Shown: positions 37,048 to 48,019, counted from the first letter of the stretch. The stretch: DNA of 64,000 nt from Limnohabitans sp. 2KL-51 (GCF_003063645.1 NZ_NESJ01000002.1:124001-188000), one strand, 5' to 3'. Translations and numbers: made by a program. Notes: generated by a model from the letters alone, not told the origin.

Positions 37048-38321
37048 GGCAGACGTACCCCGTCGGGCGCCTGTTGAAAGGCAAAAGGGTTGAGAAATTG
37101 GCGACGCCAGAACAGCTGGCGTTCCACTTCGCTCAGGGCTGCATCATCGCAAGTGGCTTGCCATTCGCGCTCGATCACCGTCACCTGTTGGTTGACGATG
37201 GCAATGGCGTCTTCGCGCCCGAGCAAAAAAACAGTCGCGGCTGCGATGCAGCTGGCCACCTGGCTGGCGCGGTCAGCACCCTGAATCAGCATGGCTTGTG
37301 AGGCTTGCTGGCCCGAGCGGGATTGGGGGCAGATGTCGTAGGCAGGCGTCAGCGCCAGTTGGCGTCCATCCCAAAAGGCTGCGTGGTTGCGGGCGTGGTC
37401 GTCGGTGTTGCCACACAAGACATTGAAGACGATGCGCGAAAACAGTTCGCGCAAAGTGGCTTTGGCATGGGTGAATCGGTGGCGAATGATTTCGGCCAGT
37501 TTTTCGTAACTGGCATAAGCGGCCATCATTTCATCCAACTCAAACAGCGTGAGCGCAGACACCATGGCACGGCGACGCCATTGCCCCTGGTGCCGAATGC
37601 GATCAAAGCGTTCAATCAACAACACGTCTTTTCCCAGCGCTTGGCGCAGCTGTACCGGGGCCACGTTCAAGCCCACTTTGTGGGCCAATCGCATGGCGAT
37701 GAACTCGGTCTTGACCACGCTGTAGAGGTCATTGCTGGCCGAAAATTTGGCGATGAATTTGCGCTCCCCATCATCCATCAACACCTTGGGCCGAGCGCCA
37801 CCTAGGGAAGTGCCGTGCAGCAAAGCTTGGTCCAGCCCGGGTGCCAGCGGCAGGCCTCGGTCGACTTTTTCTGCCGCTGTTTGCAACGCCGCCAAAGAAG
37901 CCTCTTGGGCATGCCGCGCCACATAGCGCAGCGGGGACGCCTGAAAGTCCATGGCCCCCACCCTGTCAGAGCCAGATACGAGCAAATACGTCAACTCGTC
38001 CAACTCGAAGCCGTCTGACCCTGGCCCTTTGACGCCCAACTGCTGGTTGATCAATACACGGCGTCCCCAGGCATCGGGCGAGGCATCACGGATGCAACTG
38101 GGCATGGTCAAGCCCGGAAGCAAGGGCAAGGGACCGGCACGCAAGGGCAACTCGGGCGCAAACAGTGGGATGGCATTCGGGCGGTCCAGGTAACTGCGGC
38201 CGTAATTGAAGACAAATCGCGCCCCTTGCCGCGTCAATACACCTGCCACCACGGGCTCGCTGGCCTCGGGCAACCAGACCCAGACGAAGGCCTCTGTGGG
38301 CAAGGTGGGCTCAGAAGTCAT
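37044..38321 (-). CDS. hipA: HipA-family serine/threonine kinase toxin
   Basis: 'GGARPKVLM', 'KFIAKFSASNDLYSVVKTEFIAMRLA', 'LLIERFDR', 'FNVLCGNTDDHARNHAAFWD', 'LTPAYDICPQ'. Confidence 0.9.
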   Translation of the reverse strand: MTSEPTLPTEAFVWVWLPEASEPVVAGVLTRQGARFVFNYGRSYLDRPNAIPLFAPELPLRAGPLPLLPGLTMPSCIRDASPDAWGRRVLINQQLGVKGPGSDGFELDELTYLLVSGSDRVGAMDFQASPLRYVARHAQEASLAALQTAAEKVDRGLPLAPGLDQALLHGTSLGGARPKVLMDDGERKFIAKFSASNDLYSVVKTEFIAMRLAHKVGLNVAPVQLRQALGKDVLLIERFDRIRHQGQWRRRAMVSALTLFELDEMMAAYASYEKLAEIIRHRFTHAKATLRELFSRIVFNVLCGNTDDHARNHAAFWDGRQLALTPAYDICPQSRSGQQASQAMLIQGADRASQVASCIAAATVFLLGREDAIAIVNQQVTVIEREWQATCDDAALSEVERQLFWRRQFLNPFAFQQAPDGVRLP

Positions 38322-38649
38322 CGTTGACCACCTGCTTGCCAGGCCGGCTGGCCTTGGGCATCAAGGCCATTTTTTCTTGCTGTCTGCCCAATTGCTGGGT
38401 CAGCAAACGGGCGTCCGACTCGAACAAAGGCACGCCACAGATAGCCGCCACTTCAAACACGGCACCGATGGAGCAGCCCGGGTCACCGCGCTCAATGCGT
38501 TGCAGCAAGCTGCGGGAAATACCTGCGCGCGCCGCCAAATCGGTGGTGGTGAGGGCCCTGCTCAGGCGCGCTTCACGCACGAGTTGCCCCAGCAGCGACA
38601 GGGCATCCAGGCTGTACTGCGAACAAGGGCGGGTGGTGGGCTTGGCCAT
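38311..38649 (-). CDS. hipB: HipB-like XRE-family antitoxin/regulator
   Basis: 'LGQLVREARLSRALTTTDLAARAGISRSLLQRIERGDPGCSIGAVFEVAAICGVPLFE'; overlaps the hipA start by 11 bp. Confidence 0.85.
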   Translation of the reverse strand: MAKPTTRPCSQYSLDALSLLGQLVREARLSRALTTTDLAARAGISRSLLQRIERGDPGCSIGAVFEVAAICGVPLFESDARLLTQQLGRQQEKMALMPKASRPGKQVVNDDF

Positions 38650-38728
38650 GGCGGGTGTCGTGAAGAACCGTTTAAGAGCGGTCTAAAAGCGCATTGTTTC
38701 AAGTGCACCGCGCAAAGTCAAGCTTGAT

Positions 38729-38778
38729 TTGATTCATAAACGAGTCAAATAGCCTTTTTTGGATCATGAATGAGCAAA
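38729..38778 (-). promoter_or_regulatory. Paired operator-like sites upstream of hipB
   Basis: ttgattcataaacgagtcaa (38729-38748) and ttggatcatgaatgagcaaa (38759-38778): 14/20 identical, 30 bp apart. Confidence 0.45.
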
Positions 38779-38850
38779 TACATACATGGCGCGAACCCAG
38801 ATGGGGCATAAGTCCAGCGCACGGCGCACAGTCCAATGATGCAGTGGCCT

Positions 38851-39384
38851 TTATTGCAGCGGCCCCTTGAGGTTTTCTGGCACGGGCAAGGCCATGACCT
38901 CGATGCCTTCGTCGATCAGGGCCTCGGTTTCTTCGCGCGTGGCTTGGCCTCGGATGTTGCGCTCTTCGCGCTCGCCGTAATGGATCTTGCGGGCTTCTTC
39001 GGCAAATTGCGTTCCCACATCTTCGGTGTTGGCCATGACGTGGCGGACCATTTTCATCATGGCCGACTGGATCTGCTGCAAGGCATCGGGCGGCATATCA
39101 GCCAGGGCTGGTGTAGCAGGTGGGGCGACGGCAGCGGAGGATTGCGAGCCACCCGCAGCGCTGCCCGCGCCCGCAGGTTCAGCGCCCTGCCCCGGCTCCA
39201 CTTTGGGGGCTGTGCCGTGGCCCAGGTTCAAGCGCGGTGCTGACAGCTTTTTGGTGATCTCGCTGTCGTTGCACACCGGGCAGGTCACCAGGCCGCGTTC
39301 GCGCTGAGCGTCGTAGTCGTCTTGAGAGCCAAACCAGCCTTCAAAGCTGTGGCCCAAGCGGCATTGCAGGTCAAGGACTTTCAT
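38851..39384 (-). CDS. DUF1178 family protein
   Basis: 'MKVLDLQCRLGHSFEGWFGSQDDYDAQRERGLVTCPVCNDSEITKKLSAPRLNLG'. Confidence 0.85.
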   Translation of the reverse strand: MKVLDLQCRLGHSFEGWFGSQDDYDAQRERGLVTCPVCNDSEITKKLSAPRLNLGHGTAPKVEPGQGAEPAGAGSAAGGSQSSAAVAPPATPALADMPPDALQQIQSAMMKMVRHVMANTEDVGTQFAEEARKIHYGEREERNIRGQATREETEALIDEGIEVMALPVPENLKGPLQ

Positions 39385-39393
39385 GCCATCGAC

Positions 39394-39987
39394 TCAGGTA
39401 ACGGTTTGCCAATGCAAGGGCCACTGGCCCGATTGCACGTTTTGCAACCAGAGCAAGCCCGTTAAGCTCTTGGCATCGGTCAAACGGCCTTGCTGGCAAG
39501 CGGCCATCAACTCGGATGGGCTGGCGGTGAACACATCCAAGAATTCGTCGGTGTCCAGTCGGCGCTCACCCAGACTCAGTTCTTTGGCAAACCAGATCTC
39601 GATCACCTCGGTCGAATAGGAGATGACCGGGTGCAACACCCCGGCACGGGCCCACTGGCGCGCGGTATAGCCGGTTTCTTCTTGCAACTCGCGTTGGGCG
39701 CACAGCCAAGGGTCCTCGCCGGGGTCCAGCTTGCCGGCCGGGAACTCGGTCATGACTTGCCCCACGGGATAACGAAACTGCCGCTCCATCACCAAGCGCA
39801 AACCATCGGGTGTTTCGAGCATGGGGATGACCATGACGGCGCCGGGGTGCACCACGTATTCGCGGGTAGACAGGTTTTGATTGGGCAGCCGCACAGTGTC
39901 GCGGAAAGCATGCAGAAAACGCCCGCGCAAAAGCTCTTCCTGGTGGACCCGGTGCTCGATCAGGTGGTCGTCAGACATGCAAACCAA
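39394..39987 (-). CDS. NUDIX hydrolase (ADP-ribose pyrophosphatase-like)
   Basis: Nudix box 'GKLDPGEDPWLCAQRELQEETGY'. Confidence 0.9.
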   Translation of the reverse strand: MVCMSDDHLIEHRVHQEELLRGRFLHAFRDTVRLPNQNLSTREYVVHPGAVMVIPMLETPDGLRLVMERQFRYPVGQVMTEFPAGKLDPGEDPWLCAQRELQEETGYTARQWARAGVLHPVISYSTEVIEIWFAKELSLGERRLDTDEFLDVFTASPSELMAACQQGRLTDAKSLTGLLWLQNVQSGQWPLHWQTVT

Positions 39988-40006
39988 TGTGAGGGCCGTG
40001 CTGCGC

Positions 40007-40309
40007 TCAGTGTTTGCGGTGCATCAGGTAGCGGTAGACGAAACCCGGAAACGCCAGCGTGACGAACATGGTGCCGGTCACCGCATAAAACTCCCAGCCC
40101 TGCGGGGCCACTTGTCCACTGTGGTTTTCCAGAGCCAGGCCCACCACCCCCACCACGAAGTACAAAACCAACAGCTCCATCAATCGCCACAGCAAAGGCT
40201 TGGACAGGCGTTGTGGACCCAGCAGCATGATGCGTTGATTGAAAAACGGCACGTTGGCGGCAAGCGTTGCCAGCAGGATCAACAAACCAATTTGGGTGGA
40301 CGTGCTCAT
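40007..40309 (-). CDS. DUF2818 family membrane protein
   Basis: Small TM protein 'IGLLILLATLAANVPFFNQRIMLLG' directly downstream of nuoN. Confidence 0.8.
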   Translation of the reverse strand: MSTSTQIGLLILLATLAANVPFFNQRIMLLGPQRLSKPLLWRLMELLVLYFVVGVVGLALENHSGQVAPQGWEFYAVTGTMFVTLAFPGFVYRYLMHRKH

Positions 40310-40327
40310 GGTGCGGTGTTCAAAGCA

Positions 40328-41815
40328 TCAGACCGCCAGCATACGCACAATCGAGTCGGCACACAAAGCCATGAGCGCGCCGGGGAAAATGCCCAGCAAC
40401 AAGACCAGCAGGCCGTTGGTGGACAAAACAAGGCGCACATCGAGCGAGGCAGACACGGTGGTGGCCGTGACCGGCTCGTCAAAGTACATGACCTTGACCA
40501 CGCGCAGATAATAGAAAGCGCCGATCAGCGACATGATGACCGCAAAAATTGCCAGGCCCAAATAGAAGCCCTGCCCCGATGCGAGCAAAGATTGCAGCAC
40601 CGACAGCTTGGCATAAAAGCCCACCATCGGCGGAATGCCGGCCATCGAAAACAAGCAGATCGCCATCACACCCGCATACAAGGGGCTGCGCTGGTTCAGA
40701 CCTGACAGGTCGGTGATCTCTTCGCTCTCGAAGCCCTGACGGGCCAGCAACATGATCACGCCGAAAGCGGCCAAAGTGGTCAACACATACGACACCATGT
40801 AGAACATGGCCGAGCTGTAAGCGTTGGCGGCCAAGGTGGTCTCGCCATTGATCACGCCCGCCACAAAACCCAGCAGCACAAAGCCCATTTGAGAGATGGT
40901 CGAATAAGCCAGCATGCGTTTGAGGTTGGTCTGCGCGATGGCCGCCAAGTTACCAATGAGCAAGGAGCCAATGGCCAGCAGCGACAGCATTTGCTGCCAG
41001 TCAAACGCCAGCGGCAGCATGCCCTCCACCAGCAAGCGCACAAGAATCGCAAACGCGGCCAGCTTGGGCGCGCCACCGATCATCAAGGTTGCCGCAGTTG
41101 GGGCGCCCTGGTACACGTCAGGAATCCACATGTGGAAAGGCACGGCGCCGATCTTGAAGGCCAATCCAGCCACAATGAAGACCAAACCAAACACCAGCAC
41201 CTGGTGGTTCACCTGGCCCGAGGCAATGGCTTTGAGCACCGCGGACAACTCCAGGCTGCCGGTCGCGCCATACATCATGGACATGCCGTACAGCAAGAAG
41301 CCTGAGGCCATGGCCCCCAGCACAAAGTACTTCATGGCTGCTTCACTCGCTTGCGCGTGGTCGCGGCGCAGGGCCACGAGCGCATAGCTCGACAGGGTCA
41401 GCAGCTCCAAGCCTAAATAGATCACGATGAAGTTCTGGCCCGAGATCATCATGCTCATGCCCAACAAGGCAAACAGGCTGAGGCTGAAAATTTCTCCGCC
41501 ACGCAGCATCTCGCGGTCAGCAGCGTAGGGGCGCGAATACACCAAGGTCACCATCACGGCGATGGTGGCAAAGCACTTGAGCCAGTGGCCCATTGGATCG
41601 CTGACCACCATGCGGCCAAAGCCGTAGAGCGTTTGCCCGGCATCGGCGTAGAAGGCGTGCAACAAGGCCACGCCGCCCAGAGACGCCAGCGTCAGCACAT
41701 AAGTGCCTGTGCGCTTGGGGCTTTTCACGAAGAGGTCGGCCAGCGTCACGACGCAGGCCATGACCAGCAACACGATCTCCGGATACATCGTCATCCAGCT
41801 GGAGTTGTCCATCAT
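40328..41815 (-). CDS. nuoN: NADH-quinone oxidoreductase subunit N
   Basis: Antiporter-like polytopic protein; last gene of the nuo operon. Confidence 0.95.
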   Translation of the reverse strand: MMDNSSWMTMYPEIVLLVMACVVTLADLFVKSPKRTGTYVLTLASLGGVALLHAFYADAGQTLYGFGRMVVSDPMGHWLKCFATIAVMVTLVYSRPYAADREMLRGGEIFSLSLFALLGMSMMISGQNFIVIYLGLELLTLSSYALVALRRDHAQASEAAMKYFVLGAMASGFLLYGMSMMYGATGSLELSAVLKAIASGQVNHQVLVFGLVFIVAGLAFKIGAVPFHMWIPDVYQGAPTAATLMIGGAPKLAAFAILVRLLVEGMLPLAFDWQQMLSLLAIGSLLIGNLAAIAQTNLKRMLAYSTISQMGFVLLGFVAGVINGETTLAANAYSSAMFYMVSYVLTTLAAFGVIMLLARQGFESEEITDLSGLNQRSPLYAGVMAICLFSMAGIPPMVGFYAKLSVLQSLLASGQGFYLGLAIFAVIMSLIGAFYYLRVVKVMYFDEPVTATTVSASLDVRLVLSTNGLLVLLLGIFPGALMALCADSIVRMLAV

Positions 41816-41866
41816 CTGTGTTCTTTCAATTCTTCAATTCAGGCGATACGTTCTGGCCCGGGCTGC

Positions 41867-43342
41867 TCAAGGCAGCTTGGACACGGCCACGTGCTTGAGC
41901 AAGTCCATCACCGAAGCATCCATCACATCGGTGAAAGGTTTGGGATAAATGCCCATGTAAAGCACGGCCACGGCCAGCAAACTGAGCATCATGAATTCAC
42001 GCGCATTGATGTCGGCCAGCCCTTTGACATCGTCATTGGTCACAGGGCCCAGGTACACGCGCTTGAACATCCACAAGGTGTAAGCCGCGCCAAAGATCAG
42101 AGCCGAGGCGGCCAACAAGCCGATCCAGAAGTTGAACTTGACGGCGCCCAAAATGACCATCCACTCGCCCACAAAACCCGCGGTACCCGGCAAGCCCGCA
42201 TTGGCCATGGCAAACAGCAAGGCAAAGGCGGCGAACTTGGGCATGGTATTGACCACGCCGCCATAGCTGGCAATTTCGCGCGAATGCACCCGGTCGTACA
42301 ACACGCCAATGCACAGGAACATAGCGGCGGACACAAAGCCGTGCGCGATCATCTGCACAATGCCGCCGGACACGCCGAGCGGGTTGAAGATGAAAAAGCC
42401 AAGCGTCACAAAACCCATGTGCGCCACCGACGAATAAGCCACCAGCTTTTTCATGTCCTGCTGAACCATGGCGACCAGGCCCACATAAATCACGGCCACC
42501 AAAGAGAGCACGATGATCAGCATGCCCCACTCGCGGGCCGCATCGGGGGCGATGGGCATCGAGAAACGCAAGAAACCATAAGCGCCCAGCTTGAGCATGA
42601 TGGCCGCCAGCACGGCAGAGCCGCCTGTAGGCGCTTCAACGTGCACATCGGGCAACCAAGTGTGCACCGGCCACATGGGCACCTTGACGGCAAAGGCCGC
42701 AAAGAACGCAAAGAACAACAAGGTCTGAACCGTGCCCGACAAGGGAAGCTGGTGCCAGGTCAAGATGTCAAAGCTGCCGCCCGACGTCACGTACAGGTAG
42801 ATCAGCGCGATCAGCATCAGCAAAGAGCCGAGCAAGGTGTACAAGAAAAATTTAAACGCTGCGTAAATTTTGTTCGGGCCGCCCCAGATGCCGATGATCA
42901 GGTACATCGGGATCAAAGTGGCTTCAAAAAACACGTAGAACAAGATGCCGTCCAGCGCACAAAACACGCCGATCATCAGGCCCGACAAAATCAGGAATGC
43001 GGCCATGTACTGGTTGACCTTGCGGGTGATGACTTCCCAGCCCGCAATGACCACCACCACATTGATGAAGGCCGTCAGTGGAATCAGCCACAACGAGATG
43101 CCGTCCACACCCAGGTGGTAGTGCACATTGAAGCGCTCAATCCAAGAGATTTTTTCGACAAACTGCATCTCGGATGTGCCGAGCTGAAAGCCCGAAATCA
43201 AAGGCAGTGTGACGAGCAAACTGGCGATCGCGCCGACAAGAGCCAACCAGCGCACAGCGCCCGCTTGGCTGTCGCGACCGAAGGCCAGCAAGACGACACC
43301 GAAAGCGATCGGCATCCAGATGGCAAGGCTTAACAATCCCAT
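41867..43342 (-). CDS. nuoM: NADH-quinone oxidoreductase subunit M
   Basis: 'HTWLPDVHVEAPTGGSAVLAAIMLKLGAYGFLRF'; operon position. Confidence 0.96.
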   Translation of the reverse strand: MGLLSLAIWMPIAFGVVLLAFGRDSQAGAVRWLALVGAIASLLVTLPLISGFQLGTSEMQFVEKISWIERFNVHYHLGVDGISLWLIPLTAFINVVVVIAGWEVITRKVNQYMAAFLILSGLMIGVFCALDGILFYVFFEATLIPMYLIIGIWGGPNKIYAAFKFFLYTLLGSLLMLIALIYLYVTSGGSFDILTWHQLPLSGTVQTLLFFAFFAAFAVKVPMWPVHTWLPDVHVEAPTGGSAVLAAIMLKLGAYGFLRFSMPIAPDAAREWGMLIIVLSLVAVIYVGLVAMVQQDMKKLVAYSSVAHMGFVTLGFFIFNPLGVSGGIVQMIAHGFVSAAMFLCIGVLYDRVHSREIASYGGVVNTMPKFAAFALLFAMANAGLPGTAGFVGEWMVILGAVKFNFWIGLLAASALIFGAAYTLWMFKRVYLGPVTNDDVKGLADINAREFMMLSLLAVAVLYMGIYPKPFTDVMDASVMDLLKHVAVSKLP

Positions 43343-43364
43343 TTTTATTTTGTCCTCAAAACCG

Positions 43365-45410
43365 TTAAGCGAGCCAGACGAAATACGTCATCAGCACGAA
43401 CACACCCAAAATCATGACCAGGGCATAGTGGTACAGGAAACCCGACTGGAACCAGCGCACCACGCCAGACACCCAACCCACGACTTTCCAGGAACCGTTG
43501 ACGAAGAAACCGTCGATGATGGCGCGGTCGCCCACCTTCCACAGACCCATGCCCAAACCACGGGCACCCATGGCCAGGATGTTTTCGTTGATCCAGTCCA
43601 TGTAGTACTTGTTCTCCATGACCACGATCAGCGGACGCAGTACACGCGCAAAGAAGGCTGGTACTTTGGGGTTGACCAGGTACATGTACCAAGCGGTCAC
43701 CACACCGGCCAAAGCCAGCCAGAACGGCGCCATGGTCATGCCGTGCAAAGCCATGGCCACTGGGCCGTGGAACAACTGACCCAACTGCTGCATCGCAGGG
43801 TGCTTGACGGCGTCGATGAAGATGACGTCCTTGAAGAAGTCGCCATACAACATGGGGCCGATCGTCATGTAGCCAATCACCACAGAAGGAATCGCCAGCA
43901 AGATGAGTGGCACCGTCACCACCCAAGGCGACTCATGGGGTTTGTCGTGGCCGTGATCGGTTCCGTGATCGTTGTGACCGTGGTGGTCATCGTGCCCATG
44001 GTGCGCGTCCGGGTTCTGGTCGTAGCGCTCCGGGCCATGGAAGACCAGGAAATACATGCGGAACGAATAGAAAGCCGTGACAAACACACCTGCCAAAACC
44101 GCGAAGTTGGCAAAGCCAGCCGCAGGCAAGGTGCTCAGGTGCACGGCTTCGATGATGCTGTCCTTGGAGTAAAAACCCGAGAACAAAGGTGTGCCAATCA
44201 GGGCCAGCGAACCCAGCAAAGAGGTGATCCAGGTGATGGGCATGTACTTGCGCAGACCGCCCATGTAGCGGATGTCCTGGTTGTGGTGCATGCCCATGAT
44301 GACGGAGCCAGCGCCCAAGAAGAGCAGCGCTTTGAAGAACGCGTGCGTCATCAGGTGAAACACCGCGACCGAGTAGGCCGATGCACCCAAAGCCACCGTC
44401 ATGTAACCCAGCTGCGACAAGGTGGAATAAGCCACCACGCGCTTGATGTCGTTTTGGATGATGCCCAAAAAGCCCATGAACAGCGCCGTGATCGAGCCGA
44501 TGAGCATCATGAAGTTGAGCGCCGAGTCAGACAGCTCGAACAGCGGCGACATGCGCGCCACCATGAAGATGCCTGCTGTGACCATGGTCGCTGCGTGGAT
44601 CAAAGCGGAGATGGGCGTGGGGCCTTCCATCGAGTCGGGCAGCCACACATGCAAAGGGAACTGCGCCGACTTGCCCATGGCACCAATAAAAAGGCAAATG
44701 CAGATCACGGTGATCAGCATCGCGTCCATGCCAAAGATGTACCAAGGGAAATCAATGGCGGCAAGCTCTTGCGCCTTGGCAAACAGCTCGGTGTAGTTGA
44801 GTGTGCCGGTGTAGGCCACAATCAGGCCGATGCCGATGATGAAACCAAAGTCACCGACCCGGTTGACCAAGAATGCCTTCATGTTGGCGAAGATGGCGGT
44901 CGGTTTGTTGTACCAAAAGCCAATCAGCAAGTACGACACCAGGCCCACAGCCTCCCAGCCGAAGAACAGCTGCAGCAAGTTGTTGCTCATGACGAGCATC
45001 AGCATGGAAAAGGTGAAGAGCGAGATGTAGGCAAAAAAGCGGTTGTAGCCTTCGTCCTCGTCCATGTAGCCGATGGTGTAGATGTGCACCATGAGGGACA
45101 CGAAGGTGACGACGCACATCATCATAGCCGTGAGGCTGTCGACCATGAAGCCGACTTCCATCTTCAGGCCACCCACCACCATCCAGGTGTAGATGCTTTC
45201 GTTGAAACGGGCCCCACCCAAGACGCTGCTGAGCGTCATGGCCGACAGGATGAACGCCAAGAGCACACCCAAAATGGTGAAGCTGTGCGACAGGCGACGG
45301 CCAATCCAGTTGCCACCGAATTGGGTACCCCAAATGCCGGCCAACAGAGAGCCCGCCAGTGGGGCCAAGGGAATGGCCAGCAGTGTGCTGGCGTTGAGGG
45401 TCTGACTCAT
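43365..45410 (-). CDS. nuoL: NADH-quinone oxidoreductase subunit L
   Basis: 'FPLHVWLPDSMEGPTPISALIHAATMVTAGIFMVAR'; start at MSQTLNAS (45410), not the longer ORF at 45584. Confidence 0.96.
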   Translation of the reverse strand: MSQTLNASTLLAIPLAPLAGSLLAGIWGTQFGGNWIGRRLSHSFTILGVLLAFILSAMTLSSVLGGARFNESIYTWMVVGGLKMEVGFMVDSLTAMMMCVVTFVSLMVHIYTIGYMDEDEGYNRFFAYISLFTFSMLMLVMSNNLLQLFFGWEAVGLVSYLLIGFWYNKPTAIFANMKAFLVNRVGDFGFIIGIGLIVAYTGTLNYTELFAKAQELAAIDFPWYIFGMDAMLITVICICLFIGAMGKSAQFPLHVWLPDSMEGPTPISALIHAATMVTAGIFMVARMSPLFELSDSALNFMMLIGSITALFMGFLGIIQNDIKRVVAYSTLSQLGYMTVALGASAYSVAVFHLMTHAFFKALLFLGAGSVIMGMHHNQDIRYMGGLRKYMPITWITSLLGSLALIGTPLFSGFYSKDSIIEAVHLSTLPAAGFANFAVLAGVFVTAFYSFRMYFLVFHGPERYDQNPDAHHGHDDHHGHNDHGTDHGHDKPHESPWVVTVPLILLAIPSVVIGYMTIGPMLYGDFFKDVIFIDAVKHPAMQQLGQLFHGPVAMALHGMTMAPFWLALAGVVTAWYMYLVNPKVPAFFARVLRPLIVVMENKYYMDWINENILAMGARGLGMGLWKVGDRAIIDGFFVNGSWKVVGWVSGVVRWFQSGFLYHYALVMILGVFVLMTYFVWLA

Positions 45411-45417
45411 ATTCTTG

Positions 45418-45726
45418 TTAACCCTTGAGCGAATTGAGTTCGTCCACGTTGATGTTGTTCTGGTTGCGGAACAACAGCACCAGAATGGCCAGGCCAATGG
45501 CCGATTCGGCCGCGGCCACCGTGAGGATGAAGAAGACGAACACTTGCCCGTGCATGTCACCCAGGTAGTGCGAAAACGCCACAAAGTTCATGTTCACGGC
45601 CAGCAGCATCAACTCGATGGCCATGAGCAACACGATCAGGTTCTTGCGGTTGAGGAAAATGCCGATCACGGACAACGCGAACAGCATGGCGCCAAGTGAC
45701 AAAAAGTGTCCAAGGGTCAGTGTCAT
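45418..45726 (-). CDS. nuoK: NADH-quinone oxidoreductase subunit K
   Basis: '[23 protein letters not shown]'; ORF start may be 45729. Confidence 0.95.
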   Translation of the reverse strand: MTLTLGHFLSLGAMLFALSVIGIFLNRKNLIVLLMAIELMLLAVNMNFVAFSHYLGDMHGQVFVFFILTVAAAESAIGLAILVLLFRNQNNINVDELNSLKG

Positions 45727-46376
45727 CATTTTTTCACCTCCACAGGTGCTGCATCAGTTGGAGCAACGGGGGCAGGCGCTGCTTGGGTCGGGGCCATTTT
45801 GACCACTTGCATGCGGTCGGAAGCTCGCACCTTGACTTGGGTGGACGGGTCAATCGCCTTGCTGTCCTTGCGCTCACGCAAAGTCAGAGCAATGGCCGCG
45901 ATCATGGCCACCAGCAAAATGGCCGCAGCGATCTGGATCGGCATCAGGTATTCGGTGTAGAGCAAGATGCCCAGTGCCTTGGCATTGTCCACCGGCAAGG
46001 CACCGTTGCCCATGACAGGTGCTTCGGACACGCGAAAACCGGACAACAACACAGCGGCCATTTCCAGGGCCACGATGGCCCCCAAAGTGGCCGCCAAAGG
46101 AAAGTTTTTCCAGAAGCCTTTGCGTACTGTGTCGATGCCGATGTCCAGCATCATCACCACGAACAAGAACAACACCATCACCGCGCCCAGGTACACCAGC
46201 ACCAACAAAATGGCCAGGAATTCGGCGTTGAGCAGGAACCACACGGCCGAGGCTTGCGAGAAAGCCAGCATGAGGTACAGCACCGCGTGCACGGGGTTGC
46301 GTGCGGTCACCACCCGGAAGGCTGCAAACAGCAGTACCACCGAGAAGAGGTAGAAGAAACCGGTCTTGACGTCCAT
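45726..46376 (-). CDS. nuoJ: NADH-quinone oxidoreductase subunit J
   Basis: '[51 protein letters not shown]'. Confidence 0.95.
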   Translation of the reverse strand: MDVKTGFFYLFSVVLLFAAFRVVTARNPVHAVLYLMLAFSQASAVWFLLNAEFLAILLVLVYLGAVMVLFLFVVMMLDIGIDTVRKGFWKNFPLAATLGAIVALEMAAVLLSGFRVSEAPVMGNGALPVDNAKALGILLYTEYLMPIQIAAAILLVAMIAAIALTLRERKDSKAIDPSTQVKVRASDRMQVVKMAPTQAAPAPVAPTDAAPVEVKK

Positions 46377-46413
46377 AAGTCTGTCTTTTTAAGTGTTCAG
46401 GACTGGGCGGCGT

Positions 46414-46929
46414 TCAACGGTAAGGAGCATCGGCGGCACGGGCGGCAGCGATCTCTTTTTCGTAACGGTCGCCCACGGCCAGCAACATGTCTTTGGTGAA
46501 GTACAGGTCACCGCGTTTTTCGCCGTGGTATTCAAAAATGTGCGTCTCGACGATCGAGTCCACTGGGCAGCTTTCTTCACAAAAGCCGCAGAAGATGCAC
46601 TTGGTCAAATCGATGTCGTAGCGCGTGGTGCGGCGTGAACCGTCTTCGCGCTGACCGGCTTCGATGGTGATGGCCATCGCTGGGCACACGGCTTCGCAGA
46701 GCTTGCAGGCAATGCAGCGCTCTTCACCATTGTCATAGCGACGCAGGGCATGCAATCCACGGAAACGCGGCGACAGCGGTGTTTTTTCTTCCGGGAACTG
46801 CACCGTCACCTTACGGGCGAAAGCGTAGCGTCCGGTCAGGGCCATGCCCTTGAGTAACTCCACGAGCATGAAGCTCTTGAGGAAGTCCTTGATCGAGAAA
46901 GAGGAAGCAGTCATTGTTGTCATGGTCAT
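46414..46929 (-). CDS. nuoI: NADH-quinone oxidoreductase subunit I (2x 4Fe-4S)
   Basis: '[16 protein letters not shown]', '[19 protein letters not shown]'. Confidence 0.97.
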   Translation of the reverse strand: MTMTTMTASSFSIKDFLKSFMLVELLKGMALTGRYAFARKVTVQFPEEKTPLSPRFRGLHALRRYDNGEERCIACKLCEAVCPAMAITIEAGQREDGSRRTTRYDIDLTKCIFCGFCEESCPVDSIVETHIFEYHGEKRGDLYFTKDMLLAVGDRYEKEIAAARAADAPYR

Positions 46930-46936
46930 TCACCGC

Positions 46937-48019
46937 TCAAAGCCAGATGTTCCAAGGCGAGTGCAACCACACGCCCACGACCAGCAACCACACCAAGGTG
47001 ACCGGGATGAAAATCTTCCAGCCCAGACGCATGATCTGGTCATAACGGAAGCGCGGAAATGTGGCACGGATCCAGATGAACATGGACACCACCAAGAAAG
47101 TCTTGAGGCCCAGCCAGATCCAGCCGGGTATCCAATTGAACAAGGCGCTGTCGATCGGCGACAACCAGCCGCCCAAGAACATGATCACGGCCAGGATGGA
47201 CACGAGCCACATGCTGGCGTATTCGGCGAGGAAGAAGATGGCAAAGCCCATGCCCGAGTACTCAACCATGTGACCGGCCACGATCTCGGCTTCGCCCTCG
47301 ACCACGTCAAAAGGGTGACGGTTGGTTTCGGCCACGCCCGAGATCAAGTAGACGATAAAAATCGGCAGCAGCGGCAACCAGTTCCAAGACAAGATGCTCA
47401 AGCCCATGTCGGCGGCTGCGCCCTTGCCTTGCGCCAGAACGATCTCGGTCAGGTTCATGCTGCCCGAGACCATCAGGACCACCAGGAAGCAAAAGCCCAT
47501 GGCGATCTCATAGCTCACCATTTGCGCCGATGCACGCAGCGCACCCAAAAAGGCGTATTTGGAATTCGATGCCCAGCCCGCAATGATCACGCCATACACC
47601 TCGATCGAGGTGATGGCCATGACCAGCAGCAAGCCGGCATTGATGTTGGTCAGCGCCTGCTCGGGGCCGAAAGGAATAGCGACCCAAGCGGCCAACGCCG
47701 GCATGATGGCCATGATCGGGCCGAGGCGGAACAAGCCGGGACTGGCTGCTGTGGGGTTGATCAGTTCTTTGGTCAGCAACTTCAGGGCATCTGCAATCGG
47801 CTGCAACAAACCAAACGGCCCCACGCGGTTGGGTCCATGACGAACTTGCATAAAGCCCAAGAGTTTGCGTTCCCACAGCGTCAGGTAGGCCACGGCGCCC
47901 ATCAGCGGTGCGAGGATGGCGACGATCTTGAGCAAAATCCACAAAACAGGCCAAACCATCGTGGCCCACCAGCTGGCCGCCACCAAATTCAGGCCGCCGT
48001 TGTACAGCGCGTCAATCAT
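46937..48019 (-). CDS. nuoH: NADH-quinone oxidoreductase subunit H
   Basis: '[33 protein letters not shown]'. Confidence 0.97.
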   Translation of the reverse strand: MIDALYNGGLNLVAASWWATMVWPVLWILLKIVAILAPLMGAVAYLTLWERKLLGFMQVRHGPNRVGPFGLLQPIADALKLLTKELINPTAASPGLFRLGPIMAIMPALAAWVAIPFGPEQALTNINAGLLLVMAITSIEVYGVIIAGWASNSKYAFLGALRASAQMVSYEIAMGFCFLVVLMVSGSMNLTEIVLAQGKGAAADMGLSILSWNWLPLLPIFIVYLISGVAETNRHPFDVVEGEAEIVAGHMVEYSGMGFAIFFLAEYASMWLVSILAVIMFLGGWLSPIDSALFNWIPGWIWLGLKTFLVVSMFIWIRATFPRFRYDQIMRLGWKIFIPVTLVWLLVVGVWLHSPWNIWL

